Source: Bacteroidales bacterium UBA4295
GTDB lineage: Bacteria; Bacteroidota; Bacteroidia; Bacteroidales; Paludibacteraceae
Reading direction: 5' to 3'
NCBI GenBank assembly: GCA_002395805.1
Contig: DGVB01000012.1
Span: 71,127 to 135,126 of the forward strand
DNA: 64,000 bases
Below the pieces are notes generated by a model. The model was not told where the DNA came from and ran no database searches. It saw only the letters and a list, made by a program, of their open reading frames with translations. The position numbers were made by a program, and so were the translations under genes. Positions 26,109 through 34,492 of this stretch are shown here, piece by piece (the stretch's first letter is position 1; each line of letters starts with the position of its first letter).

Positions 26109-27573
26109 TCTTGAAGATGGCTATCTCGTGATAACCGTTCTTCTCGTTGTTAACCTTCGTGCCGTTTGCTACTGCAATAACGAAATCTGCGAAACGCTTA
26201 GCTACTTCTTCCATCGGTTCGCCCTCGGCGATAACTCCTGCATTGAAATCGATCCAATTGGGTTTGTTCTTCGCCAAATTCGAGTTCGTAGAGATCTTCA
26301 TCGTCGGAACATACGTACCAAACGGTGTACCGCGCCCGGTGGTAAAGAGCACCATATGGCATCCGCAGGAAGCCAGCGCCGTTGAAGCCACCAAGTCATT
26401 TCCCGGAGCCGAAAGGAGGTTCAGACCTTTCACTTGGAGACGCTCGCCATAAGGCATTACACCGCGCACAAGAGATTTACCGCATTTCTGGGTACATCCT
26501 AGGGCTTTGTCCTCGAGGGTTGATATACCGCCGGCTTTGTTGCCCGGAGACGGATTTTCACCCACCGGTTCACCGTGGGACAGGAAATAGTCCTTGAAAT
26601 CGTTGATAAGCGAAACGGTCTGGTCGAAGAGTTCTTTGTTGGCACAACGGTCCATGAGGATCGTCTCTGCGCCGAACATCTCCGGCACTTCGGTCAGTAC
26701 GGTAGTACCGCCTTGCGCTACGAGCCAGTCGCTCAACATTCCGAGCAGCGGATTCGCAGTAATACCGCTGAAACCGTCACTTCCGCCGCATTTGAGCCCC
26801 ACACGCAGTTCGGACAGAGGTACCGCGACGCGTTTGTCGTGCTGCGTCTTCGTATAGAGGTCACGCAGGATAGGCATGCAGTACTCCACCTCGTCGCCCT
26901 GAATCTTCTGAGTCGTCACAAATTTAACACGATCCTCATCGATCTCACCGCAGAACTCCTTGAATACATCGGGTTGGTTATTCTCGCAACCGAGGCTTAC
27001 AACAAGGATGGCTCCTGCGTTCGGATGATGGATCATATCGCGCAGGATCTTCTTGGTATTCTCATGGTCGTCACCTAATTGCGAACAACCGTAGTTATGC
27101 GGGAAAGCGAAGATATTGTCCGCTCCTGTCTCCTGACGCAGACGCTCGGCACATTTCTGGATAATACCATTGACGCACCCTACGGTAGGAATGATCCATA
27201 CCTCATTGCGGATACCGACCTGTCCGTCTTTGCGGCGATAGCCCATGAAGGTACGTTTCTCATCGGGGATATTGAGCACGACCTCTTTGGGGTGATACTC
27301 ATAGGAGAGCAGTCCGGCGAGGTTGGTCTTAATGTTATTCTCATTCATCCATGAGCCGGCTTTCTTCGCCTCTCTGGCATGTCCGATGGGGAAACCGTAC
27401 TTGATGACATTCTCTCCTTCTGCGAGATCTTTGATAGCTATCTTGTGTCCGGCAGGCACATCTTCCAGCACGGTGATCTGCTTGCCGTCCACTTCAATAA
27501 CCGCTCCGGCGGTTTGCGGTTGTATTGCTACCACCACATTATCCGCCGGATTGATTTTTAGAATATTTGTCAT
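26092..27573 (-). CDS. uxaA: altronate dehydratase
   Basis: 493 residues with the N-terminal SAF domain (about 1-95, VLEDVPAGHKIAIKDL) and the large lyase domain (VGIRNEVWIIPTVGCVN, HNYGCSQLGDDHENT, GLKCGGSDGFSGITANP). It removes water from D-altronate to give KDG, needing Fe2+ or Mn2+. Second gene of the operon, 37 bases after uxaB. The SAF part joined to the main domain is the usual full-length form. Confidence 0.96.
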   Translation of the reverse strand: MTNILKINPADNVVVAIQPQTAGAVIEVDGKQITVLEDVPAGHKIAIKDLAEGENVIKYGFPIGHAREAKKAGSWMNENNIKTNLAGLLSYEYHPKEVVLNIPDEKRTFMGYRRKDGQVGIRNEVWIIPTVGCVNGIIQKCAERLRQETGADNIFAFPHNYGCSQLGDDHENTKKILRDMIHHPNAGAILVVSLGCENNQPDVFKEFCGEIDEDRVKFVTTQKIQGDEVEYCMPILRDLYTKTQHDKRVAVPLSELRVGLKCGGSDGFSGITANPLLGMLSDWLVAQGGTTVLTEVPEMFGAETILMDRCANKELFDQTVSLINDFKDYFLSHGEPVGENPSPGNKAGGISTLEDKALGCTQKCGKSLVRGVMPYGERLQVKGLNLLSAPGNDLVASTALASCGCHMVLFTTGRGTPFGTYVPTMKISTNSNLAKNKPNWIDFNAGVIAEGEPMEEVAKRFADFVIAVANGTKVNNEKNGYHEIAIFKNGVTL

Positions 27574-27583
27574 AAATTCCTTT

Positions 27584-27613
27584 GTACTTGGTACTTAGTC
27601 ACTTGGTTACTTA
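27584..27613. repeat. period-7 tandem array at the uxaB / uxaA junction
   Basis: Units gtacttg, gtactta, gtcactt, then an irregular one. The TAA stop of uxaB is in the last unit. Confidence 0.75.
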
Positions 27614-29146
27614 GAACAGGCTCTTGATCTTTGCAATCACGTCATCTACCTTGTCGGCAGCGAGCATGAGCTGAACGGTCTTGAGCATGCCGACAGACTC
27701 GATCGAGTTGAGGTACAGCTCTACCATGTCGGTGAGACCAGGGATTTTGTTGAGGTCCTCTTTGGACTCTTTCCAGATGATGTCGGTTGCACCGAGCACG
27801 CCTTCCGCCACCCTGCGGGTGTCGCCGGTAGCCCAGAGTTCTTTCAAGAGGTCCATGATCTCCTGTGCGTCGTTCGGCTGGATCGGAGCACCGTCCTCGC
27901 GGGTGCCGCCTTTGTAGTACTCGATGATAGCCGCCAGACCGAGAACAAGGCCCTTCGGCAGCTCGCCCTTGCGCTCCAGATAAACCTTCAGACCCGGCAG
28001 GTCGCGTGTCTCGAATTTCGGGAACGAGTTCAGCATGATGCTGGTCACCTGGTGATCCACATACGGGTTGTTGAAACGCTCCAATACGCTCTCGCCGTAA
28101 GCCTTCAGTTCCTCCTTCGGCAGATTCAGCGTCTCCAGAAGCTCGTCGAACATCACCATGTGAATGTATTTGCCGAGTACGTCGTGGTTGCAAGCGTCGC
28201 GGACGATGTTCACGCCGCTCAGGTAACTTACCGGGCTCAGCACAGTGTGCGGGCCGTTCAGCAGCGTCACTTTGCGCTCGTGGTACGGCTTCTCGCTCTC
28301 AGCGATGAGGACGTTCAGTCCAGCCTTGTTAGCCGGGAACTCAGCCTCCAGTTCGGCGATAGACATGTTCTCCGGTTTCTCGATTACCCAGAGGTGGAAG
28401 ATCTCAGCCTGCACAACGAGGTTGTCGTTGTAACCCACTTTCTCCTGAATCTCGGCGATGTCTTTGCGCGGGAAGCCCGGTACGATACGGTCAACGAGGG
28501 TAGCGCAGACGTAGTTGTATTTCTCGAACCACTCTTTGAAGCCCTCGTAGTCAGCTCCGAAATCGTCTTTCCACAGTTCGATATACTTGCGGATGCAGTC
28601 TTTGAGGTGGTGTCCGTTGAGGAAGATCAGCTCGCACGGCATGAAGATCAGACCCTTTGTCGGATCGCCGTTGAAAGTCTTATAACGGCGGAACAGGAGT
28701 TGCACCAGTTTGCCCGGATAAGAACTTGCCGGTGCGTCAGTAAACTTACAGCTGTCGTCGAAAGTGATACCCGCCTCCGTAGTATTGGAGATGACAAAAC
28801 GGATCTCCGGTTGCTCTGCCAACGCCATGAATGCCCAGTTCTGGGTGTACGGGTTCAGCGCGCGAGAAATAACATCGATACGCTCCAGACTGTTCACAGC
28901 CTTACCGTCCAAACGGCCTTGCAGATTAACGTGATACAAGCAGTCCTGACCGTTAAGCCACTCTACCATACCTTTTTCGATCGGTTGAACAACAGCTACC
29001 GAACCGTTGAAGTTCGTCTTTGCGTTCATGTTCCAAACGATCCAGTCCACAAATGCGCGGAGGAAGTTACCTTCACCAAACTGAATAATCTTCTCGGGAG
29101 CTACGCTCTTCGGCGCTGTCCACTTGTTCAATGCTTTTTTTGCCAT
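27611..29146 (-). CDS. uxaB: tagaturonate reductase (altronate oxidoreductase)
   Basis: 511 residues from ATG 29146; the promoter at 29205-29212 excludes the longer reading from 29308. Mannitol-dehydrogenase family: NAD-binding QFGEGNFLRAFVDW near residue 20, then LTLLNGPHT-like VTLLNGPHTVLSPVSYLSG and a C-terminal helical domain. It reduces tagaturonate to D-altronate with NADH. A fructuronate reductase (uxuB) is related, but the uxaA neighbour favours uxaB. First gene of a six-gene operon. Confidence 0.93.
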   Translation of the reverse strand: MAKKALNKWTAPKSVAPEKIIQFGEGNFLRAFVDWIVWNMNAKTNFNGSVAVVQPIEKGMVEWLNGQDCLYHVNLQGRLDGKAVNSLERIDVISRALNPYTQNWAFMALAEQPEIRFVISNTTEAGITFDDSCKFTDAPASSYPGKLVQLLFRRYKTFNGDPTKGLIFMPCELIFLNGHHLKDCIRKYIELWKDDFGADYEGFKEWFEKYNYVCATLVDRIVPGFPRKDIAEIQEKVGYNDNLVVQAEIFHLWVIEKPENMSIAELEAEFPANKAGLNVLIAESEKPYHERKVTLLNGPHTVLSPVSYLSGVNIVRDACNHDVLGKYIHMVMFDELLETLNLPKEELKAYGESVLERFNNPYVDHQVTSIMLNSFPKFETRDLPGLKVYLERKGELPKGLVLGLAAIIEYYKGGTREDGAPIQPNDAQEIMDLLKELWATGDTRRVAEGVLGATDIIWKESKEDLNKIPGLTDMVELYLNSIESVGMLKTVQLMLAADKVDDVIAKIKSLF

Positions 29147-29204
29147 AGTTTTAAGTATTAAATGAATATAAATTGGAATTGACAACTCAATACCATTGCG
29201 GCTG

Positions 29205-29212
29205 CAAAGGTA
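29205..29212 (-). promoter_or_regulatory. promoter (-7 box TACCTTTG) of the uxaB operon
   Basis: TTGTTGTACCTTTGCAGCC, 58 bases upstream of ATG 29146. Confidence 0.75.
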
Positions 29213-29317
29213 CAACAAAAATTGCACATACGCAAGCGCACGCGCTTTTTCCGTCAAATTTTCTACATATATGCATATGTTTTTGCTGAAAAATTTGCGT
29301 AATTGCAAAAAAAATAG

Positions 29318-29325
29318 TACTTTTG
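29318..29325 (+). promoter_or_regulatory. promoter (-33 TTTG, -7 TACTTTTG) of the pullulanase gene
   Basis: TTTGCGTAATTGC, an A-run, then TAGTACTTTTGC, 21 bases upstream of ATG 29347. Confidence 0.8.
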
Positions 29326-29346
29326 CAAAGAAGAATTATTACCACC

Positions 29347-31251
29347 ATGAAAAAATCCATTTTATGTATGCTTGCTTTGGCATTATTGTCATGCTCAAAA
29401 GAGCAGTTTCTTTTAGAGAACGAATGTGTCTATAGTCCCCGACAAACCGAGTTTTCCTTTTGGTCCAATGCCGCCGAACAAATGGAAGTAAGAATCTACG
29501 ATGAGGGACAAGGGGACGAGGTGGAATGTATAAAAGTTGTTCCCTTGACCAAGGGTTCTAATGATTTCTGGAAGGCAACAGTCAAAGGCGATTGGGCGGG
29601 TCAGTTTTATACGATTCGTTCTTACCAGAACGGCGAGTGGAGTGCCGAGTCTCCGGGTATTTTTGCCAAGGCCGTGAGTGTCAACGGACAACGGGCAGCT
29701 ATCCTTGATTGGAAGACCACTTCCCCTGAAGGCTGGGAAAAGGACGTTCGTCCTGATATGACCGATCCCACGGATATCGTGGTATATGAGACTCATCTGC
29801 GCGATTACACGATGGCGCCTAATTCAGGTATTGAGCAGAAAGGTAAATTCTTAGGCATGGCCGAAGAGAAAGCCATTCAACATCTCAAACAACTGGGTAT
29901 TACACACCTGCAGATTCTGCCGTTCTTCGACTACGGATCGATTGATGAGACTGCCCTTGATCAAAACAAATACAACTGGGGATACGACCCGGTCAACTAC
30001 AACGTGCCGGACGGAGGATACAGCACGAATCCTTATGACCCTGCTTGCCGTATTCGCGAGACCAAACAGATGATACAGGCACTCCATAAAGCGGGGATCC
30101 GCGTGGTGATGGACGTGGTTTATAACCACACTTATGACGTCATGGGCTGCGCTCTCGGACGCGTGGTCCCGAAATATTTCTACCGTTTGAACCCCGATGG
30201 CACGTACGCAAACGGCTCCGGTTGTGGTAATGAGACCGCTTCGGATCATGAGATGTACCGCCAGTTCATGGTCGAGTCCGTTTGTTATTGGGCACGAGAG
30301 TACCATATTGACGGCTTCCGGTTTGACCTGATGGGTATTCACGACCAAGAGACCATGAAAGCCATCCGCGCAGCATTAGACAAGATTGATCCCACTATTG
30401 TCACTTATGGTGAGGGTTGGGCTGCCATGTCGCCTGCATACCCTTATGAAGAACTCGCCATGAAACAATGGACCTATAAGATGCCGCGTGTGGGGGCGTT
30501 TAGCGATGATATCCGGAACGCCCTTATCGGTTCGCCATTTGACCATGAACGCGGTTTTGCGTCCGGCAATCCTGCTTCCTGCAAGGATGTGATGCGCGGT
30601 CTTATCGCTTGTCCCGAATGGAGCGGCGAACCTATGCAGCACGTGTCTTATATCACTTGCCATGACAATTACTGTCTGCGTGACCGTATCGACATAAGCA
30701 CCAAGGGAGAAGGAAAAAATAAAGGCGAAAGCGAGCAGACTAAGTTGCGTATGAACAAATTAGCACAGACCGCAGTTCTCGTATCCCAAGGAATGAGTTT
30801 TCTGTATGGCGGAGAAGAACTCTATCGCTCCAAACGAGGTATTGATAATAGTTACCAAAGCCCCGATTCTATTAACATCATCCCCTGGGAAAACAAAGAG
30901 AAGTATGCGGATCTGTTTAACTATTATTGCCGGATGATTGCTATCCGTCGTGCGCACAAAGGATTCCGCCTCGGAACGGCTGAGTTGGTAAAAGAGCACG
31001 TGACGTTCTTGGATACCCCCGACGAACAAGTCATCGGATATTATATTCATGATCTGCAAGGTATTGATTCCGCCAAATCGCTGATTGTGCTGCTCAACGG
31101 TGGCGACAAAGCGCAACAGGTGGAGATTCCGGAAGGCAAGTATATATTGCTGGCTTTCAACGGCGAGGCTAACGTGAACGGCCTCTCGGAAATGGAAGAA
31201 TCCCAGGCGATTGTAGCGCCTTATTCGGCTACTGTTATTGCGGAATATTAA
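29347..31251 (+). CDS. pulA: type I pullulanase, lipoprotein (GH13)
   Basis: 634 residues from ATG 29347. Lipoprotein signal with LLSC lipobox (Cys16). An N-terminal beta domain (about 20-125) is followed by the barrel. The type I pullulanase signature YNWGYDP is at 209-215. GH13 regions: DVVYNH, GFRFDLMG with nucleophile Asp327, YGEGW with acid/base Glu356, and TCHDN with the third carboxylate. It cleaves alpha-1,6 bonds in pullulan or branched starch at the cell envelope. It has its own promoter and no Sus genes nearby; glgB is 25 kb away. Confidence 0.95.
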   Translation: MKKSILCMLALALLSCSKEQFLLENECVYSPRQTEFSFWSNAAEQMEVRIYDEGQGDEVECIKVVPLTKGSNDFWKATVKGDWAGQFYTIRSYQNGEWSAESPGIFAKAVSVNGQRAAILDWKTTSPEGWEKDVRPDMTDPTDIVVYETHLRDYTMAPNSGIEQKGKFLGMAEEKAIQHLKQLGITHLQILPFFDYGSIDETALDQNKYNWGYDPVNYNVPDGGYSTNPYDPACRIRETKQMIQALHKAGIRVVMDVVYNHTYDVMGCALGRVVPKYFYRLNPDGTYANGSGCGNETASDHEMYRQFMVESVCYWAREYHIDGFRFDLMGIHDQETMKAIRAALDKIDPTIVTYGEGWAAMSPAYPYEELAMKQWTYKMPRVGAFSDDIRNALIGSPFDHERGFASGNPASCKDVMRGLIACPEWSGEPMQHVSYITCHDNYCLRDRIDISTKGEGKNKGESEQTKLRMNKLAQTAVLVSQGMSFLYGGEELYRSKRGIDNSYQSPDSINIIPWENKEKYADLFNYYCRMIAIRRAHKGFRLGTAELVKEHVTFLDTPDEQVIGYYIHDLQGIDSAKSLIVLLNGGDKAQQVEIPEGKYILLAFNGEANVNGLSEMEESQAIVAPYSATVIAEY

Positions 31252-31830
31252 TTTAGTTTGCTTAAATCAGACCCGGAATAGGGGCAAAACCTGCGCGTTA
31301 AGGACTATTCCTAGACAATGCTTGAAATTGCAACTCCGTAACCAACACATATACAACACATTATGACATATGCCGAAACACTTGAAAACACACATAATTA
31401 GCCGTTTGGATCCTGCGATTTCGTTTTTTGTACCGTCATCCCGCGTTTCCGCTCTCCATTCGCGGGGAGTGCGCTATTTTCACGGTCTGCAAAGGCGGAG
31501 CCAAGCCCGAACCGGGACTCAAACCCTATACACGCTTCTATCAATATACGTACGTCGCCATCTACCGCCAATTGCAGGCAGAACGCCTGAAAGCGCAGGA
31601 ACCGCAGAATGACCTGGCGGATCTCTCTTTCGAACCGGTTGCCGCAGAAAAACCTTTCTCACTCAAACGCCCCCTCAAACGCCCGCATTCAGCTGCCATG
31701 GAGCGTATTCTTCATGGTTTGTCCCCGGAACCTCCTCCACCCGCTCCGCAACCGGAAAAAACGCCTCATGGGACGATTTTTCTTGCATATCTCAAAAAAA
31801 AGCAGTACCTTTGCAGCCCAAAATAGAAAA
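31252..31830. other. gene-poor spacer between pulA and the TPR cluster
   Basis: 579 bases without a gene I trust. A TTG-started frame at 31428-31826 looks partly protein-like (YTRFYQYTYVAIYRQLQAER and a proline-rich end PEPPPPAPQPEKTP) but runs through the next promoter and has no good start. It may be a decayed gene. A weak 7-bp inverted repeat (GGAATAG / CTATTCC, 31275-31311) follows pulA but has no T-run. Confidence 0.5.
31806..31813 (+). promoter_or_regulatory. promoter (-33 TTGC, -7 TACCTTTG) of the TPR cluster
   Basis: TTGCATATCTC, an A-run, GCAG, then TACCTTTGCAGCC, 18 bases upstream of ATG 31831. The same layout is seen at 19090, 44748 and 58165. Confidence 0.85.
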
Positions 31831-32802
31831 ATGCGAAAAGCGCAGGTGATAGTAGGTCTGTTGGTATGCGTTCTGGTGAGCGGGACGCTCTATGCTAAAC
31901 GTCCGGTAACGGATGTGGAGCAGGCTCGTCGCGGAGGAACGGAAGTGGAGCGATTACAACGGGCAATCAAAAAGCAACCGGGCGATATGGACAAACACTG
32001 TGAACTGGTACAGGCACAATTGGCGGCGGGAGACACCACGGCGGCGGAAAAGAGCATTGAGTACGCGATGAAGATGCGCGAGACGCCTTGCCTGTATATG
32101 CAGCGTGCGAGGATTGGGGTAGCGCGTGCTGACCTTTTCGCTGCAGCACGGTATAGCGCCCAAGCCGTCAAAGCCGGTTTGAGACCCTCGGAGGATTCGG
32201 CGGTTTATCGGATCGACAGTTTGTCGGGCGGAGGAGTGACGCTCTGTTTGCAACGGTTGGCTGGAGAAGAAAAACAGCAGAGTGACGTTTACCGCGGCTT
32301 GGCGGAGATGGCGGCAATGAAAGGCGACACCAGCCTCGCTATCGCGTACTACCGAAAAGCCGTTCATGCCGGAGACACAACATGCCGCGAAGCCTTGAAA
32401 ATATTGCAACAGGTGGAAACAGTAGCCACAGAGACGGATAGCGTGACTGCGCAGATACCGTTTATGAACCAGACGGGCGAATTGGAACTGAAGGGTAAAA
32501 TCAACGGTCTGGTAATCCGCATTACGGTGGACACAACGGCTACACAAAGCACCATATCGGGTGTAGAAACGCTCTTTATGCTTAAAAACGAGTATGTCTC
32601 CCGAGACGATATTATTGACAATATCTTTGTGATTGCCAAGCGGTTGGAGATCGGCGAAGGAATGGTACTTCGGGACATCCGTCTGCGCTATATCGAGAAC
32701 CAGGACTGCCCGCTGATACTCTGTTTGCGCGATTTGGAGCGGTTGGGACGCATACAGATCCTTCCCGAAAAACGCGTGTTGACGATCAGACAAACCAAAT
32801 AG
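31831..32802 (+). CDS. TPR protein with degenerate retropepsin-like domain
   Basis: 323 residues from ATG 31831, with a signal peptide (VIVGLLVCVLVSGTLYA). Residues about 40-200 are TPR-like helix pairs (DTTAAEKSIEYAMKM, DTSLAIAYYRKAVHAGD). The C-terminal 95 residues align with the retropepsin-like domain of the gene at 34493: INGLVIRITVDTTATQSTIS against INGLPLYFVFDTGAADVSIS. DTG has become DTT (234-236), the flap is about 12 residues shorter, and the LLG near the end is LIL. It is therefore probably without protease activity. Periplasmic. First gene of the cluster. Confidence 0.85.
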   Translation: MRKAQVIVGLLVCVLVSGTLYAKRPVTDVEQARRGGTEVERLQRAIKKQPGDMDKHCELVQAQLAAGDTTAAEKSIEYAMKMRETPCLYMQRARIGVARADLFAAARYSAQAVKAGLRPSEDSAVYRIDSLSGGGVTLCLQRLAGEEKQQSDVYRGLAEMAAMKGDTSLAIAYYRKAVHAGDTTCREALKILQQVETVATETDSVTAQIPFMNQTGELELKGKINGLVIRITVDTTATQSTISGVETLFMLKNEYVSRDDIIDNIFVIAKRLEIGEGMVLRDIRLRYIENQDCPLILCLRDLERLGRIQILPEKRVLTIRQTK

Positions 32803-32810
32803 ACAAGTTT

Positions 32811-34472
32811 ATGAAAAAACTCATTCTCGGATTGCTATGGATGGTGTGTGTGCCGTTAATGGTGGCGGCGCAGAACACGACGGAGAGTTACTGTATGATG
32901 CGCGCCATCGAGGCGGCACAGGGCGACGATTACAATACCGCATTCGAGTATCTTTCCAAAGAATTGGACGCTAATCCCAAGAACGGTTTTGCCCACATGT
33001 GGACGGCGATTGCCTGTGTCCGGTCGGATCGCTACGGATGGGCGTTGCAGTATGCTCAATCGGCTCTCAAGTTCCTGCCGAAAAAAGCCAAGGAGGGTCG
33101 TGCGCAGATGAACATACTGCTGGCGGACTTATATAGTGAGGCAAAGGATACCGCTCAAGCAATCACGTATTTGGAGCAGGCTCTCAGAGAGGATCCCCAA
33201 GAGCCTTATCCGTACAGGCAACTGTTCCTGTTCAGCCAAAACAAAGGCGACAAGGAAGCGATGCTCCGACAAGCCCAAGCGGCGGTAACTAACGTAACTG
33301 AAAACCGCGACATGGACATGCTGATGATCGATGCGTTGGTAGAGAACGAGCGGCAGGACGAAGCGTTTGCGTACTGCGACAAGGTGTTGAGCCAATGCGA
33401 GCCCAAGAGCAAGGAAGCAAGCCGTTTCCTCACCCAACGCGCGTTGATGAGAGTGAAAAACAAACAACCGCATGAGGCGCTATCCGATCTGATGCAAGCA
33501 ACCCGGATCGATATATGGGACGTTTCCGAAGATGTATTGGAGCAACTGGATGACACTATCCCGACGGTAGTGCGCGATACACTCCTGGCGGCTCATGCGC
33601 AGGAACCCGATAAGTTGTTCTGGAAAATCTATCTCTACGATTCATACCGCCACACCAACGAATACGGCAAGGCGGTGGAGGCAGGTTTTGCCATGTTGCC
33701 ACAATACAACAGTGCCCACCTGATACACTATATTGCGTCGGTTCTGGAGTCGTATATCGGCGATGTAGAGTTGTCCGAACGGATGTTAATCAAGCAGTTG
33801 GGCGTCGATTCGACATCTGCAGCCACGTATCTGAATCTGGAGGATCTGTATGCCGAAACGGGGCGGTACAAAGAGGCGTTCGCCATGGCGGACAAAGCGC
33901 TCTCTTTCGATCCCTCGCCGAGTGAAAAAGCGAACATTTACCAATTACGCGGCCGCATCTATGAAATCCAGCGCGAGTACGAAAAAGCAGTTGAGGATTT
34001 CATGGCAGGCATGATTTCCGATCCCCGGGATTACGAATACTGGTTCCGTATCGGCAAACTGTACGGCATGATGAATGAGCCGGACAAACAGGCACAGGCC
34101 TTCGATCAGGGGCGCAAGGCGTTTGCGGCGGACGGAAAGGAACTGAGCCCGGAAGCCTATGTGGCGACAGGGGATAGTGCCCGGGCGTACGAAGCCGCTC
34201 AAACGATGATCCATAAGGAAAACTCCGCGGGAGAGCAGTACAACGCCGCGTGTGTCTATGCGCAAATCGGCCATCCTCAAGAGGCGTTGGAACACCTCAA
34301 GAAAGCGTTTGAATGCGGTTTCCGCCATTTCTACCACATCGCGTGGGACATGGACTTGGACAGTCTGCGAGGAATGAAAGAGTTTGACGAGATGGTCAAC
34401 GAATACAAGCAGAGAGCGGAGCTGGAGAAACAGGAGTTAAGAAGCAAGATTGATACGGAACTGAACTACTAA
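32811..34472 (+). CDS. secreted TPR-repeat protein
   Basis: 553 residues with a signal peptide (ILGLLWMVCVPLMVAA). Nearly the whole length is TPR-like repeats, for example DYNTAFEYLSKELDANPKNG, DTAQAITYLEQALREDPQEP, RYKEAFAMADKALSFDPSPS and HPQEALEHLKKAFECG. No protease domain. The N-terminal region resembles the gene at 34493, so the two are paralogues. It lies eight bases after the first TPR gene. Probably a periplasmic protein-binding scaffold; partner unknown. Confidence 0.88.
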   Translation: MKKLILGLLWMVCVPLMVAAQNTTESYCMMRAIEAAQGDDYNTAFEYLSKELDANPKNGFAHMWTAIACVRSDRYGWALQYAQSALKFLPKKAKEGRAQMNILLADLYSEAKDTAQAITYLEQALREDPQEPYPYRQLFLFSQNKGDKEAMLRQAQAAVTNVTENRDMDMLMIDALVENERQDEAFAYCDKVLSQCEPKSKEASRFLTQRALMRVKNKQPHEALSDLMQATRIDIWDVSEDVLEQLDDTIPTVVRDTLLAAHAQEPDKLFWKIYLYDSYRHTNEYGKAVEAGFAMLPQYNSAHLIHYIASVLESYIGDVELSERMLIKQLGVDSTSAATYLNLEDLYAETGRYKEAFAMADKALSFDPSPSEKANIYQLRGRIYEIQREYEKAVEDFMAGMISDPRDYEYWFRIGKLYGMMNEPDKQAQAFDQGRKAFAADGKELSPEAYVATGDSARAYEAAQTMIHKENSAGEQYNAACVYAQIGHPQEALEHLKKAFECGFRHFYHIAWDMDLDSLRGMKEFDEMVNEYKQRAELEKQELRSKIDTELNY

Positions 34473-34492
34473 TCCAAAAGCCTTTACGTGAT

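Noticed and set aside
26092-29146. uxuA/uxuB (fructuronate branch) instead of uxaA/uxaB
   Set aside because: The SAF-domain altronate dehydratase is clear, so the galacturonate branch is the better reading; no mannonate dehydratase is seen.
31275-31311. Possible terminator after pulA
   Set aside because: Only a 7-bp stem with a 23-base loop and no T-run.
31428-31826. 132-codon frame before the TPR cluster
   Set aside because: TTG start, crosses the next promoter, no partner frame; kept only as a note on a possible decayed gene.
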